Part shown: positions 43,711 to 52,947 of the stretch, in pieces
Position numbering within the stretch: position 1 is the first letter of the stretch
Layout of the letters: every line of letters begins with the position of its first letter
NCBI RefSeq assembly: GCF_000626635.1
Contig: NZ_CP007451.1
Span: 1,426,001 to 1,490,000, forward strand
Length of the DNA: 64,000 nt
Source of the DNA: Draconibacterium orientale
Lineage (GTDB): Bacteria; Bacteroidota; Bacteroidia; Bacteroidales; Prolixibacteraceae
Reading direction: 5' to 3'
Notes under the pieces: generated by a model
Database searches by the model: none
Told to the model about the DNA's origin: nothing
Seen by the model: the letters and a program-made list of their open reading frames with translations, nothing else
Program-made: the position numbers and the translations under genes

Positions 43711-45069
43711 ATGGCAAAAACAAAAACCATATACACCTGCCAGAATTGCGGCGCCCAATCGCCCAAATGGCTCGGAAAATGTTCCAACTGCAACGAGTGG
43801 AATACCTACGTAGAAGAGATTGTAGAAAAGAAACAATCTACCGGAAAACTTTCGGTGCAGATTTCGGGGAACCAGCCCATTACGCTCGAAAATATCGAAA
43901 TGGCAAGAACCCAGCGCATTTCGGTGGGTATTGAAGAATTTAACCGGGTGCTGGGCGGCGGAATTGTTCCCGGTTCGCTGATACTTTTAGGTGGCGACCC
44001 CGGTATTGGAAAATCAACACTGGCACTTCAGCTGGCACTCGGATTAAACGGCAAAAAAATTCTCTACATTTCGGGCGAGGAAAGCCTGCAACAGATAAAA
44101 TTGCGTGCCGAACGATTGAGCAATGCCAAAAGCAACTGCCTGTTTTTAAGCGAAACATCGCTGGAACATATTATCGCCCAGGGCGAACAGGCAAAACCGG
44201 AGCTGCTGATCATCGATTCCATTCAAACCATTTCAACCGAACTGATTGAATCATCACCGGGTTCGGTTGGGCAGGTTCGCGAGTGTACTTCGGCGATATT
44301 GAAATTTGCAAAAAAGAATCATGTTGCCGTGGTACTAATCGGGCACATTACAAAAGAAGGCAGCCTGGCCGGGCCAAAAGTGCTGGAGCACATGGTCGAC
44401 ACCGTTTTGCAATTTGAGGGCGACACCAATTATATGTACCGCATTTTGCGCTCGAATAAAAACCGATTTGGCTCCACCAACGAGCTCGGCATTTTTGAAA
44501 TGCGCAGCGACGGGTTGCGCGAAATCACTAACCCATCCGAGCAGCTGATCTCAAAAGTAAACGTCGATGTAAGTGGCACTGCCATTGCCGCAACCGTAGA
44601 AGGTGTGCGGCCTTTCCTGATCGAAATTCAGGCCTTGGTTAGTTCGGCGGCTTACGGAACGCCACAGCGTTCGTCAACAGGTTTTGACCTGCGCCGCCTG
44701 AACATGCTTTTGGCCGTGCTGGAAAAACGCGCCGGTTTTAAACTCATTGCAAAAGATGTGTTCCTGAATATTGCAGGCGGACTAAAAATCAATGATCCGG
44801 CCACCGATTTAGCGGTAATTTGTTCCATTCTATCGTCGAACATCGACATTGCCATAAACCACAAAATATGTTTTGCCGGCGAGGTTGGACTAACCGGAGA
44901 AATTCGCGCCGTTAGCCGCATCGAGCAACGCATTGCCGAAGCAGCCAAACTGGGTTTCTCGCGCATTTATGTGCCAACACTGAACAAAGGTTTCGATGTT
45001 TCGAAGTTTAAAATCGATATTGTAAAAGTTAGCCGGGTAGAAGAGGTATTTAAAACAATTTTTGCGTAA
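43711..45069 (+). CDS. radA: DNA repair protein RadA
   Basis: A 452-residue RecA-like branch-migration helicase acting in recombination. The C4 zinc finger (YTCQNCGAQSPKWLGKCSNC), Walker A (GGDPGIGKSTL), Walker B (LLIIDSIQTI), the RadA signature KNRFGSTNELGIFEM and the C-terminal Lon-like domain (GGLKINDPATDLAVICSILS, FAGEVGLTGEIRAVSRIEQR) are all intact. ATG 43711 is chosen since the zinc finger follows directly; the frame runs 13 codons further upstream. Confidence 0.97.
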   Translation: MAKTKTIYTCQNCGAQSPKWLGKCSNCNEWNTYVEEIVEKKQSTGKLSVQISGNQPITLENIEMARTQRISVGIEEFNRVLGGGIVPGSLILLGGDPGIGKSTLALQLALGLNGKKILYISGEESLQQIKLRAERLSNAKSNCLFLSETSLEHIIAQGEQAKPELLIIDSIQTISTELIESSPGSVGQVRECTSAILKFAKKNHVAVVLIGHITKEGSLAGPKVLEHMVDTVLQFEGDTNYMYRILRSNKNRFGSTNELGIFEMRSDGLREITNPSEQLISKVNVDVSGTAIAATVEGVRPFLIEIQALVSSAAYGTPQRSSTGFDLRRLNMLLAVLEKRAGFKLIAKDVFLNIAGGLKINDPATDLAVICSILSSNIDIAINHKICFAGEVGLTGEIRAVSRIEQRIAEAAKLGFSRIYVPTLNKGFDVSKFKIDIVKVSRVEEVFKTIFA

Positions 45070-45175
45070 AATAATTTCTCGCAGATTACGCAGATGAACG
45101 CAGAAAAACTGGACACAAGCTTATAAAATCAGCGTTATTTGCGAGATCAGCGAGAAACATTCGGTAAAACAGTGT
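45066..45175. repeat. Intergenic imperfect inverted repeat (CTCGCAGATT type)
   Basis: CTCGCAGATTACGCAGATGA near 45080 faces TTTGCGAGATCAGCGAGAAA near 45140. This word type (CGCAGATTACGCAGA / GCGAGATCAGCG) occurs between genes in other Bacteroidota. It separates radA from the DUF4296 gene. Confidence 0.45.
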
Positions 45176-45241
45176 ATAAATAAGCTTTTTTAACGACCTT
45201 TTTTTGAAAAACGATTCAACAATTTATAATTTGGCAGCCAA

Positions 45242-45625
45242 ATGAAAAATGCCTTTCTGATACTAATTATTGCGGTATTCGCATTCTCGGCGTGCGAAAA
45301 CGAGATTATGCCCAAACCCGAGCATTTAATCAAGGAAAAGAAAATGATCAATATGCTGGTTGACGTGCACCTGGCTGAAGCTGCTTATAACCATATCAGG
45401 TACGACTCCGCCATGATAAACAGCCGGACCGAAAATTTCTACTATTCAGTTTTGGATAAATACGAAGTTACTGATTCGTTATTCGAGCAATCGCTGGTTT
45501 ACTACGAAAGTCACCCAAAAAACTTTGAGAAAATGTATCGAAAAGTAATGAGCCGGCTGAGTGAAATGGAGCAGGAACGTTCGGGCCGGAAAGAGGAATT
45601 GCTGAAATTTGAAGAAGAAGAATAA
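45242..45625 (+). CDS. DUF4296 lipoprotein
   Basis: A 127-residue lipoprotein: signal MKNAFLILIIAVFAFSAC, then the DUF4296 domain (MPKPEHLIKEKKMINMLVDV, HLAEAAYNHIRY, YYSVLDKYEVTDSLFEQSLV). The function is unknown. The stop codon shares its last base with the start of the next gene (TAATG), so the two are translationally coupled. Confidence 0.88.
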   Translation: MKNAFLILIIAVFAFSACENEIMPKPEHLIKEKKMINMLVDVHLAEAAYNHIRYDSAMINSRTENFYYSVLDKYEVTDSLFEQSLVYYESHPKNFEKMYRKVMSRLSEMEQERSGRKEELLKFEEEE

Positions 45626-46827
45626 TGGCTTGTAAGGTGAGAAAAATCGCCGCTACATATATCTTCCCCGGAACAAGCTCGCCAATAAAAAACGGAATTT
45701 TAGTTTGCGACGATGATGGAACAATCATCGACATTCTCGACCGGGGCGATTTATTCCGCGAAGAGGCCGGTGTGGAATTTTACAGCGGCATATTGGCTCC
45801 CGGATTTGTAAACACCCATTGTCATTTAGAATTCTCGCACCTGCACAACAAAATAGAAAAACACATTGGTTTTAGTGGTTTTCTTGAAAAGATAAACCAA
45901 TTACGAGATGAACCGGCCGACAAAGAAAAGACTATGCAAATTGCCGACCGAAAAATGTGGGCGGCAGGAATTGCAGCTGTTGCCGATGTTTCCAACTCCG
46001 AACTATCGCTTTCGGTAAAACAAAAAAGCAAAATCAACTACCATACTTTTGTTGAAGTTTTTGGCTTTCATCCATCGCGGGCAGAGCGGGCTTTTGCTAA
46101 AGCCGAGCAAGTGTATCGCTCGTTTGAAAGAGCCAACCTTTCCGCATCCATCGTTCCGCATTCGCCCTATTCTGTTTCGCAAGAGTTATTCGAAAAAGTA
46201 AAGAACCGTGCAAAAGAAAAAGGGGGGCTGTTCTCCATTCACAACCAGGAGAGCAAGGCTGAAACGGAATTCTTTATATCTGGCAAAGGTGCTATTTCCA
46301 AACATTTCAGCGTTAATTTAAAGCTCGATACCTCGCACTGGAAACCTACCGGAAAATCGTCGTTGCAATCCATTATTAACTATCTGCCAAAAGAAAATCA
46401 GCTGCTTTTGGTGCACAACACACAAACCAAAAAAGAGGATATTAAAGCTCTAAAACAGCACTGCAGCCTCGTCAATACCTTTTTTGTTTTGTGCCCGAAT
46501 TCTAACCTTTTTATCGAAAATGAACTACCTCCGGTGGAACTTTTTCGGGAAGAAAAGCTGCAAATCTGTTTGGGAACCGACAGCCTGGCATCGAACACCG
46601 AACTTTCGATACTTCAGGAAATGCTTACCATTCAGCAAAATTTACCTGAAGTCCCACTGGAAGAGTTGTTGTCGTGGGCCTGCATAAACGGAGCCAAAGC
46701 CTTAAACATTTCAACTACCTTCGGATCGTTTGAGAAAGGTAAAAAACCCGGTGTAAACCTGATTACCGGCATCGATTTCAAAACCATGAAACTGACCCCA
46801 AACGCAAAAGTTAAACGCCTGATTTAA
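45625..46827 (+). CDS. Amidohydrolase / deaminase family protein
   Basis: A 400-residue metal-dependent hydrolase of the cytosine-deaminase/chlorohydrolase branch. Metal ligands: HCH-type site in GFVNTHCHLEFSHL, His in LFSIHNQESKAE and LLLVHNTQT, and Asp in LGTDSLASN. PHSPYSVSQELFEKV is typical of MtaD/SsnA-like enzymes. It may deaminate a nucleoside-like compound (aminodeoxyfutalosine deaminase is one candidate), but the substrate is not determined. It is coupled to the DUF4296 gene. Confidence 0.85.
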   Translation: MACKVRKIAATYIFPGTSSPIKNGILVCDDDGTIIDILDRGDLFREEAGVEFYSGILAPGFVNTHCHLEFSHLHNKIEKHIGFSGFLEKINQLRDEPADKEKTMQIADRKMWAAGIAAVADVSNSELSLSVKQKSKINYHTFVEVFGFHPSRAERAFAKAEQVYRSFERANLSASIVPHSPYSVSQELFEKVKNRAKEKGGLFSIHNQESKAETEFFISGKGAISKHFSVNLKLDTSHWKPTGKSSLQSIINYLPKENQLLLVHNTQTKKEDIKALKQHCSLVNTFFVLCPNSNLFIENELPPVELFREEKLQICLGTDSLASNTELSILQEMLTIQQNLPEVPLEELLSWACINGAKALNISTTFGSFEKGKKPGVNLITGIDFKTMKLTPNAKVKRLI

Positions 46828-46880
46828 AAGAAATTCAATCCCAAATATTTTTAGCTATTTTTGCAGCAATTTTCAAAGGA

Positions 46881-47897
46881 ATGATTAAGATTGGCAACAT
46901 AGAACTGGAGGGCACTCCCCTTTTTCTGGCACCGATGGAGGATGTCACCTACAAATCGTTTAGGATGATGTGCAAAAAATTTGGTGCCGATGTAATGTAC
47001 ACCGAGTTTGTTTCGTCGGAGGCACTGGTGCGCGATGTGGAAAAAACCAAACAAAAAATGCACCTGTTTGAATTCGACCGCCCCGTAGCCATTCAAATTT
47101 ACGGACACAACATCGATTCGATGGTTCGTGCCGCGCAGGTAGCCGAAGAATTTGAGCCCGATTTTATCGACATCAATTACGGGTGCCCCATGAAAAAAAT
47201 TGTACGCCACGGTGCGGGATCGGCCATGTTAAAAGACGTGGATAAAATGCAGAAAATGACTGCCGAGATTGTTAAGGCCGTAAAAATACCCGTAACTGCA
47301 AAAACACGACTGGGCTGGTCGGCAGGAAACCTGCCCATTGTTGAAGTAGCCGAGCGCTTGCAGGATGCCGGTATTCAGGCACTGGCCATTCACGGACGTA
47401 CACGCGAACAATTGTACACCGGCGAAGCCGACTGGACATTGATTGGTGAAGTAAAAAACAATCCGAAAATTCATATTCCAATTATCGGCAACGGGGATAT
47501 TAACAGCGGTAAAAAAGCCAAACAACTGCTTGATGCAACAGGTGTTGATGCGTTGATGATCGGTCGTGGGGCAATTGGCCGGCCATGGTTATTTCGCGAG
47601 GTAAAACACTACCTGCAAACCGGGGAAGAACTTCCACAACCAAGCGTTATCGAGGTGGTGGATGTTTTGAAAGAACAACTCCGCTTAAACCTAGAGTGGC
47701 GCGACAATGAACGCTCAGGAATTTTAATGATGCGCCGCCATTTTGCCAAATATTTCCCGGGACTGCCAAATTTCAGGGAACTAAAAATTCAACTGCTGCG
47801 CGCTGAAACGAACAACGAGGTGCACGCAATTCTTGAACAAATTACCGAACAATACGGTGCATTTCAGCTCGATTTTTCAACGGCCAGCTTAAAATAG
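46881..47897 (+). CDS. dusB: tRNA-dihydrouridine synthase
   Basis: A 338-residue FMN-dependent enzyme that reduces uridines in the tRNA D-loop. PLFLAPMEDVTYKSFRMMC, MYTEFVSSEAL, the catalytic Cys in DINYGCPMKKIV, AIHGRTREQLYTGEADW, PIIGNGDINSG and MIGRGAIGRPWLF follow in the DusB order. The upstream sequence TATTTTTG at 46855-46862 matches the Bacteroidota -7 box. Confidence 0.95.
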   Translation: MIKIGNIELEGTPLFLAPMEDVTYKSFRMMCKKFGADVMYTEFVSSEALVRDVEKTKQKMHLFEFDRPVAIQIYGHNIDSMVRAAQVAEEFEPDFIDINYGCPMKKIVRHGAGSAMLKDVDKMQKMTAEIVKAVKIPVTAKTRLGWSAGNLPIVEVAERLQDAGIQALAIHGRTREQLYTGEADWTLIGEVKNNPKIHIPIIGNGDINSGKKAKQLLDATGVDALMIGRGAIGRPWLFREVKHYLQTGEELPQPSVIEVVDVLKEQLRLNLEWRDNERSGILMMRRHFAKYFPGLPNFRELKIQLLRAETNNEVHAILEQITEQYGAFQLDFSTASLK

Positions 47898-47904
47898 AAC
47901 AACC

Positions 47905-48285
47905 ATGTACGACAAGTATTCAAAATATTTCTCCGAACAATCGTTGTGGGACAAGCTTAAAAACTTTGGTAAAGCTGCCGGAGCAAAAGTTGTTTATGCC
48001 GTTTTATTGTTGTACTACACTTTCGAAGACAAAGGCGTTGGATTAAAAACGAAACTCAGCATTGCCGCCGCATTGGGTTATTTTATTCTACCCACCGATG
48101 CCATTGTTGACCTGACACCACTAATTGGTTTTAGCGACGACCTGGGCGTACTACTTTTTACACTCTCGGCAGTAGCAGGTAGCATTACCCCCGAAATTAA
48201 GGCCAAAGCACGCGAAAAACTTAACGAATGGTTTGGCGAAATCGACCCAAAAGAACTTCAGGATATTGATAAAAAGACTTTTTAA
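47905..48285 (+). CDS. YkvA/DUF1232 family membrane protein
   Basis: A 126-residue small membrane protein with the DUF1232 core KLSIAAALGYFILPTDAIVD then LTPLIGFSDDLGVL, two hydrophobic segments and a charged C-terminal tail. The family role is unknown. It lies 7 bp after dusB and is probably co-transcribed. Confidence 0.85.
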   Translation: MYDKYSKYFSEQSLWDKLKNFGKAAGAKVVYAVLLLYYTFEDKGVGLKTKLSIAAALGYFILPTDAIVDLTPLIGFSDDLGVLLFTLSAVAGSITPEIKAKAREKLNEWFGEIDPKELQDIDKKTF

Positions 48286-48369
48286 GACTTTTTTGCAAGC
48301 ACGTTAACAGAGGTTAATCTGCTACTTGTATGAAAGTTATGGCATGCGTTTTGCACATATCTAATTAGT

Positions 48370-48524
48370 TACATATACTGTAGCTATCATGTTTTTAAAT
48401 GAAGTGACTGGAAGTAAGGCTTAGGCCTTGAACATGGTTTTTGTTTTTTGTTTTTTGAGGAGGTAAGATCTACCTTCAAATTGTTAGCTAGACTGGTCCC
48501 GCTACTGCGGGACCTTTTCTTTTC
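48370..48524 (+). ncRNA. Candidate small RNA or structured leader ending in a terminator
   Basis: A 318-bp gene-free stretch holds three successive hairpins in the same sense: AAGGC-TTAG-GCCTT (48415-48428), GGTA-AGATC-TACC (about 48463-48475) and the strong terminator at 48495-48524. TTTGCACATATC and TATACTG upstream could be promoter boxes. No known RNA family was recognised. It could also be just the 3' UTR of the upstream operon. Confidence 0.3.
48495..48524 (+). terminator. Strong intrinsic terminator
   Basis: GGTCCCGC (48495-48502) and GCGGGACC (48507-48514) form a perfect 8-bp stem with loop TACT, followed by TTTTCTTTTC. Confidence 0.85.
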
Positions 48525-48603
48525 TCCCCTGCTCCATATTTAATACTCATATTTTAGTGCCAAACTCAGGTTATTTGTACATTAGCGACTTATCTTTTTT
48601 GCT

Positions 48604-49350
48604 ATGCTAGAACTTGATTTCTCCACGCTTCAATGGATTTTACTGGCGGTATGTGGCATGCTGATTGGCATGTCGAAAGTAGGTGTTCCCGGTGTTTCAA
48701 TGCTGGTGGTTCCCGCGCTGGCGCTAATTTTTGGGGGCAAAGCCTCAACCGGAATTTTACTACCGATGTTAATGATGGCCGACCTTTTTGGAGTTGGTTA
48801 TTATCACCGTCATGCCGAGTGGAAATACCTGTGGAAACTACTGCCATGGGCTTTTGTGGGAATTGGCATTGCGCTTTGGGTAGGCGAAGTGGTAAACGAT
48901 ACCTGGTTTAAAAATATAATCGCTATTTTGGTTTTTCTGTGTATTGGACTAATGTTGTGGCACGACCGCAAAAAAGGACAAAACCTTTTTCCCGACACCT
49001 GGTGGTTTTCGGCAATGATGGGCATTTTAGGAGGTTTCGCCACGATGATTGGCAATGTGGCCGGCCCCATTTTTGCCATTTACCTGCTGGCTATGCATTT
49101 ACCAAAAAACAGTTTTATTGGCACGGGAGCCTGGTTTTTTCTGATCGTTAATTTTTCGAAATTTCCCCTGCATATTTTCGTGTGGAAAACCATTAACCTG
49201 GATACGCTCACACTTGATCTGATGCTTTTACCGGCCATTGCTTTTGGTGCATTTGCCGGCATAAAACTGGTACAGAAAATATCGGAGAAGCTATACCGGA
49301 CCGCCGTAATTATCGTAACCGCCCTGTCGGCATTTTTACTCTTAATCTGA
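48604..49350 (+). CDS. TSUP family transporter (TauE/SafE type)
   Basis: A 248-residue inner-membrane protein with about seven to eight helices and the two TSUP repeats (GMLIGMSKVGVPGVSMLVVP; MMGILGGFATMIGNVAGPIF). Relatives export sulfite or organosulfur anions. The substrate here is unknown. The stop codon overlaps the next start by one base (TGATG), so it is coupled with the methyltransferase. Confidence 0.88.
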   Translation: MLELDFSTLQWILLAVCGMLIGMSKVGVPGVSMLVVPALALIFGGKASTGILLPMLMMADLFGVGYYHRHAEWKYLWKLLPWAFVGIGIALWVGEVVNDTWFKNIIAILVFLCIGLMLWHDRKKGQNLFPDTWWFSAMMGILGGFATMIGNVAGPIFAIYLLAMHLPKNSFIGTGAWFFLIVNFSKFPLHIFVWKTINLDTLTLDLMLLPAIAFGAFAGIKLVQKISEKLYRTAVIIVTALSAFLLLI

Positions 49351-50057
49351 TGGAACAACTGCAACAATTTTTTAAGGACAAAACAGTAAAAACCCTTTTG
49401 GACGTTGGAACAGGAACCGGAAGTTTTATTGCTGTTTTAAAAGAAACACTTAACAATACCCAATTCACCGGCATCGATCCGGACAAAGCATCGCTTGAAG
49501 AGGCGGAAAAAGCCCATCCTGATGTGCTATTCATGAATATGACCGGCGGGCAGCTGCATTTCCCCGATTCCACTTTCGATGCAGCAAGTATTTCGATGGC
49601 CATGCACCACCTGCCTGATGTTCAGCAAACTTTCAACGAAATGAAACGCGTGGTAAAACCCGGTGGCTGGCTTGTTGTAAACGAACTGTTTAGCAACAAC
49701 CTGAATCCTGCACAGGAAGTACACAAAAGTATGCATCATTTCAGAAGTACGATTGATCGCTTAAATGGTGTTTGCCATAACGAAACCTTCACCCGCGCCG
49801 AAATTCTGGAGCAGGTTGAAAAAGCCGGATTGGAAATTTGCACAGCCTTTAATCAGGAAAAAGATCGTGTAGAACCAACTCCCGATGAAACTGCTGAGCG
49901 AAAAGAAAAGTTAACAGAAATGCTCAACCAGATTAAAGACAAGCCCGAATACCACGCGATGAAAAAGCAAATTCCGGAAATTGAAAATGCCTTAAAACAA
50001 CATGGTTTTCAGATGGCAACACGGGTGGTTGTTATCGCAACTGTTAAGAAAGATTGA
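49350..50057 (+). CDS. Class I SAM-dependent methyltransferase
   Basis: A 235-residue methyltransferase: SAM motif I LLDVGTGTGSFI, acidic motif II FTGIDPDKASLEEAEK, motif IV SMAMHHLPDVQQTFNEMKRV, then VKPGGWLVVNELF. The C-terminal third is helical and charged and may hold the acceptor. The substrate is unknown. It is translationally coupled to the TSUP transporter. Confidence 0.88.
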   Translation: MEQLQQFFKDKTVKTLLDVGTGTGSFIAVLKETLNNTQFTGIDPDKASLEEAEKAHPDVLFMNMTGGQLHFPDSTFDAASISMAMHHLPDVQQTFNEMKRVVKPGGWLVVNELFSNNLNPAQEVHKSMHHFRSTIDRLNGVCHNETFTRAEILEQVEKAGLEICTAFNQEKDRVEPTPDETAERKEKLTEMLNQIKDKPEYHAMKKQIPEIENALKQHGFQMATRVVVIATVKKD

Positions 50058-50119
50058 TAAAAGGTTGATGCAGATTGAATGCAGATTGACACTAAAAAAC
50101 CAGCGGCTTGCAGCTAACT

Positions 50120-51406
50120 TTACATCCTGTTATTCACAATATTATTATAAATTGAACCGAACTGCACGCGAATTCCAACATTGGCTCCAACCTCGAAAGA
50201 CGAAGGTAACTGAACCTTATTCAGCAAAACATCTTCCAGAGAAATTTCACCTTTAGGCAAGTAAATCTGGTCGTGAACATTCTCTACGGTAAAACCCATA
50301 CGAACCGAAAGTCCGCGAATAATACGAACCGATAAATCGGTATCAAAAGTAATCCGGTTTTTGGTCCAGTCGTGCATATAGTTCGTAGCATTAAGCCCCG
50401 CTTTTACTTCGCCCCAGGTTTGCACAATCTGCAAATCCAACCGTAACGACTGCTCCCAAAGGCTTTCTTCCATTTTGTCATATATCGATTCCTCGTAATA
50501 TTTCATCCACTCGGGGCCAATATAATAGGCGATGGTAAACACCTTTCGGTCCGACACATCCCATGGGAAAATATTATATTCTACTGCCGGCTTAACCGAC
50601 ACTGAGTATTTCGTGTTGCGGTAATTGCTGTTATAGAAACTACCGAATAAACCTGTTGACCAACGCGATGATAAACTTTTTACGGTACTCGACGAGGCAT
50701 ATGTTGATGTATTATCCGAGCGGTACTCTTCTCCTTCGGTGGTGTATTTCTGTGTATTTACCGAGCGACGTGCGTTGTTTCTTATCCGAATATCTTCGGT
50801 AACCTTATCGGCACGGCCATAAAACGAATAGTTATAATTCTTTTTACTTTCTTCCAGGTTCACACGGCCACTAACATCAGCTCTGAATGTCCAGTTGCGC
50901 CAGGGATCTTCAACGATTTCCACTTGCCCCGGTTCAACGTCGCCCCGGTAGCGGAAACTTAACTGATCGGAAGCTTTTGTCTGGTTTACAAAAGGCATTA
51001 AGCCCAACGAAAGTGCGTCTTTCAGTTTTTGGCGTTCCTCTTCGTTTGTATCATCGGCAAGTGTGGTGCATGTAATGGTAAAATCGCTAAAATTCTCGAA
51101 TGTAAGGTTGTTGTACATCAACGAATACACCATTCCGCCCGAGCCGCTCACCCGGTTATTTATTATAATATGCACATCGGCAACGGCCGGATCGTTTACA
51201 AAATCGGCAAAACGCATATTGCGGCGCATGTAATCCATATCAAGCCGAACACCTTCGATATAAACTTTAATTTTGGCCTCGCGCTTGTTGTACGACAACG
51301 ATCCACGGCTTTTTATACGCACATCTTTTTCGGGCTTTTCTGCAGCCCGAACATTAATGAATGCAAAACAAAACAGAAGTGTAAAAATAGTGAGAAAGCG
51401 CAGCAT
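50120..51406 (-). CDS. Exported beta-barrel-like protein, unknown family
   Basis: A 428-residue exported protein (signal MLRFLTIFTLLFCFAFINVR then AA). The N-terminal ~170 residues are mixed alpha/beta with ADVHIIINNRVSGSG. From about 180 on, alternating strands rich in Trp/Tyr/Arg (WTFRADVSGRVNLEESKKNY, AYYIGPEWMKYY, DLSVRIIRGLSVRMGFTVEN) end in NVGIRVQFGSIYNN, as in an outer-membrane barrel. I do not recognise the family. The start at 51406 is decided by an AAGGAGG motif; the frame extends nine codons further. Confidence 0.7.
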   Translation of the reverse strand: MLRFLTIFTLLFCFAFINVRAAEKPEKDVRIKSRGSLSYNKREAKIKVYIEGVRLDMDYMRRNMRFADFVNDPAVADVHIIINNRVSGSGGMVYSLMYNNLTFENFSDFTITCTTLADDTNEEERQKLKDALSLGLMPFVNQTKASDQLSFRYRGDVEPGQVEIVEDPWRNWTFRADVSGRVNLEESKKNYNYSFYGRADKVTEDIRIRNNARRSVNTQKYTTEGEEYRSDNTSTYASSSTVKSLSSRWSTGLFGSFYNSNYRNTKYSVSVKPAVEYNIFPWDVSDRKVFTIAYYIGPEWMKYYEESIYDKMEESLWEQSLRLDLQIVQTWGEVKAGLNATNYMHDWTKNRITFDTDLSVRIIRGLSVRMGFTVENVHDQIYLPKGEISLEDVLLNKVQLPSSFEVGANVGIRVQFGSIYNNIVNNRM

Positions 51407-51415
51407 TATTTTAGT

Positions 51416-51422
51416 CCTCCTT
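51416..51422 (-). promoter_or_regulatory. Canonical Shine-Dalgarno AAGGAGG
   Basis: On the minus strand AAGGAGG ends nine bases before ATG 51406. Such a full match is unusual here, where most starts lack it, and it fixes the start codon of the barrel-like gene. Confidence 0.7.
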
Positions 51423-51556
51423 ATCAGGTTCAAGTTGGTTTAAATAGTAAATCTATATTAACAGCAGCTCAAATATAAAATTTCAACTGTAATATTTAAA
51501 ACTTACTTGCTGATTTTCACTTACTTTGTAATACTTCTTAATAGTGACAGAGAAAC

Positions 51557-51988
51557 ATGGCGCGCAGAGAGAAAAAATCACGAAGTAAAGGATCGGCAGG
51601 AAACAACCGAAAATCGGGTGAAGATTTTTTGCAGAACAACAAACAGAAAACCGGTGTTTTAGAAACCAACAGTGGTTTGCAATATTTAATTGTGGAAGAA
51701 AAACAGGGGCCAAAACCGGGTCTTTTCGATACGGTTAAAATTCACCAGCGCGCTTTACTGCTCGATGGTAAAATACTGGAAGATACTTACCGCCAAAACC
51801 AGCCCGACGAAGTTAAAATAGAAGAACTTATTGAAGGGTTGCAGGAAGGTTTGCCTATGATGAGCTTAGGCAGCCGTTATAAATTCTGGGTTCCTGCCGA
51901 ACTGGCATGGGGACGAAAAGGTACAGGAAATAAAATTCCACCAAACGCAGTGTTGAGTTTTGATATACGCCTGGTTGAGATTTGCTGA
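51557..51988 (+). CDS. FKBP-type peptidyl-prolyl cis-trans isomerase
   Basis: A 143-residue protein with a very basic N-terminal tail (ARREKKSRSKGSAGNNRKS) and no signal peptide, followed by an FKBP domain (LQYLIVEEKQGPKPGLFDTV, MMSLGSRYKFWVPAELAWGR, IPPNAVLSFDIRLVEIC). The beginning of the domain is somewhat diverged (HQRALLLDGKILEDTY). It probably acts in the cytoplasm, and the basic tail could bind nucleic acid or the ribosome. Confidence 0.88.
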   Translation: MARREKKSRSKGSAGNNRKSGEDFLQNNKQKTGVLETNSGLQYLIVEEKQGPKPGLFDTVKIHQRALLLDGKILEDTYRQNQPDEVKIEELIEGLQEGLPMMSLGSRYKFWVPAELAWGRKGTGNKIPPNAVLSFDIRLVEIC

Positions 51989-51990
51989 AA

Positions 51991-52608
51991 TTAGCTCCAG
52001 TGAAGATTGAGCCATGTTTTCACCCCTGCCATAATCATCTCAATGGCTACAGAACCTACAAACAGCGCGGTAATACGCCCGGCCAAATCGAAGTAGCGCT
52101 CAATTAATTCTTCCCGCTTTTCGCGAATTACATCGTGCAAAAATTTTAAAAACAGCAAAACCAGGATACACAGCATAACCGCCACAACAATAGATGCGCA
52201 CGACATAAGAATATCGTTACGCTTACCTATTACCACACTGGCACTAATGGTTCCCGGGCCAATTAAAACCGGCATGGCAATGGCTCCGGCAATGTGTTTC
52301 GATTCGCCGCGCAATATTTCAATAGCGGTTGGCCCCCGAAAAACAAACTGCAGGCCAATAAGCAGGAAAACAATACCACCAAACAACTGAAACGAAGCAA
52401 AACGAATTTGAAATACATCGGAGAAAATCCGATCGCCCAACACGGCAAAACTACAAAAGGCAACACACGAAATAAGCCCGGCGCGAATTAATACGCGCCG
52501 AAACTGTGTATTATCGAGCTTCTGAACAATGTCGATTAAATAAACAATTACCAAAAACGGATTTAATAAAACCAGTAATAACAGTATCGATCTTGTAAAT
52601 TCGGTCAT
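51991..52608 (-). CDS. MarC family integral membrane protein
   Basis: A 205-residue inner-membrane protein with six hydrophobic helices: LLLLVLLNPFLVIVYLIDIV, FQLFGGIVFLLIGLQFVF and AIAMPVLIGPGTISASVVIG are MarC/UPF0056 landmarks. The function is unsettled; the old multiple-antibiotic-resistance role was not confirmed. It is convergent with the FKBP gene, with only 2 bp between stops. Confidence 0.88.
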   Translation of the reverse strand: MTEFTRSILLLLVLLNPFLVIVYLIDIVQKLDNTQFRRVLIRAGLISCVAFCSFAVLGDRIFSDVFQIRFASFQLFGGIVFLLIGLQFVFRGPTAIEILRGESKHIAGAIAMPVLIGPGTISASVVIGKRNDILMSCASIVVAVMLCILVLLFLKFLHDVIREKREELIERYFDLAGRITALFVGSVAIEMIMAGVKTWLNLHWS

Positions 52609-52947
52609 GTAGTTTCCGGGTTTTTATGCGTTGTTTTAGCTTTATTTTTTTCGGTTTTTAAAACCGTTTAATAGCTGCCGGGGTAAATATAAAAATAGTA
52701 ATCAGGAAAGCAAAAGCTTTAAACGGCAATTCTGTTGAATGCCACTTTGGCTACCAATTATTATTGCCAAATGGAATACGTGGACATAGATTGGGCTTCC
52801 TTTTCTGTATTCAACGGTGGCGATATGAAATTGTTGGGGAATGCAGACTACTTTCCTGCCCAGTTACACCGAACTTAGTTGGTGGCAAAAAATTTGAACA
52901 CCCGGTATAAAACACTTATGCTTTATACCGGGTGTTCTGTTGTATAT
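52609..52947. other. ~340-bp gap ending in a strong terminator
   Basis: Non-coding, with no mobile-element signature recognised. The only structure is the hairpin at 52898-52937. Confidence 0.6.
52898..52937 (-). terminator. Terminator of the quinone-oxidoreductase gene
   Basis: A perfect 15-bp stem (AACACCCGGTATAAA with TTTATACCGGGTGTT) around a 10-nt loop, about 10 bp after the minus-strand stop at 52948. An A/T flank on both sides would allow use from either direction. Confidence 0.8.
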
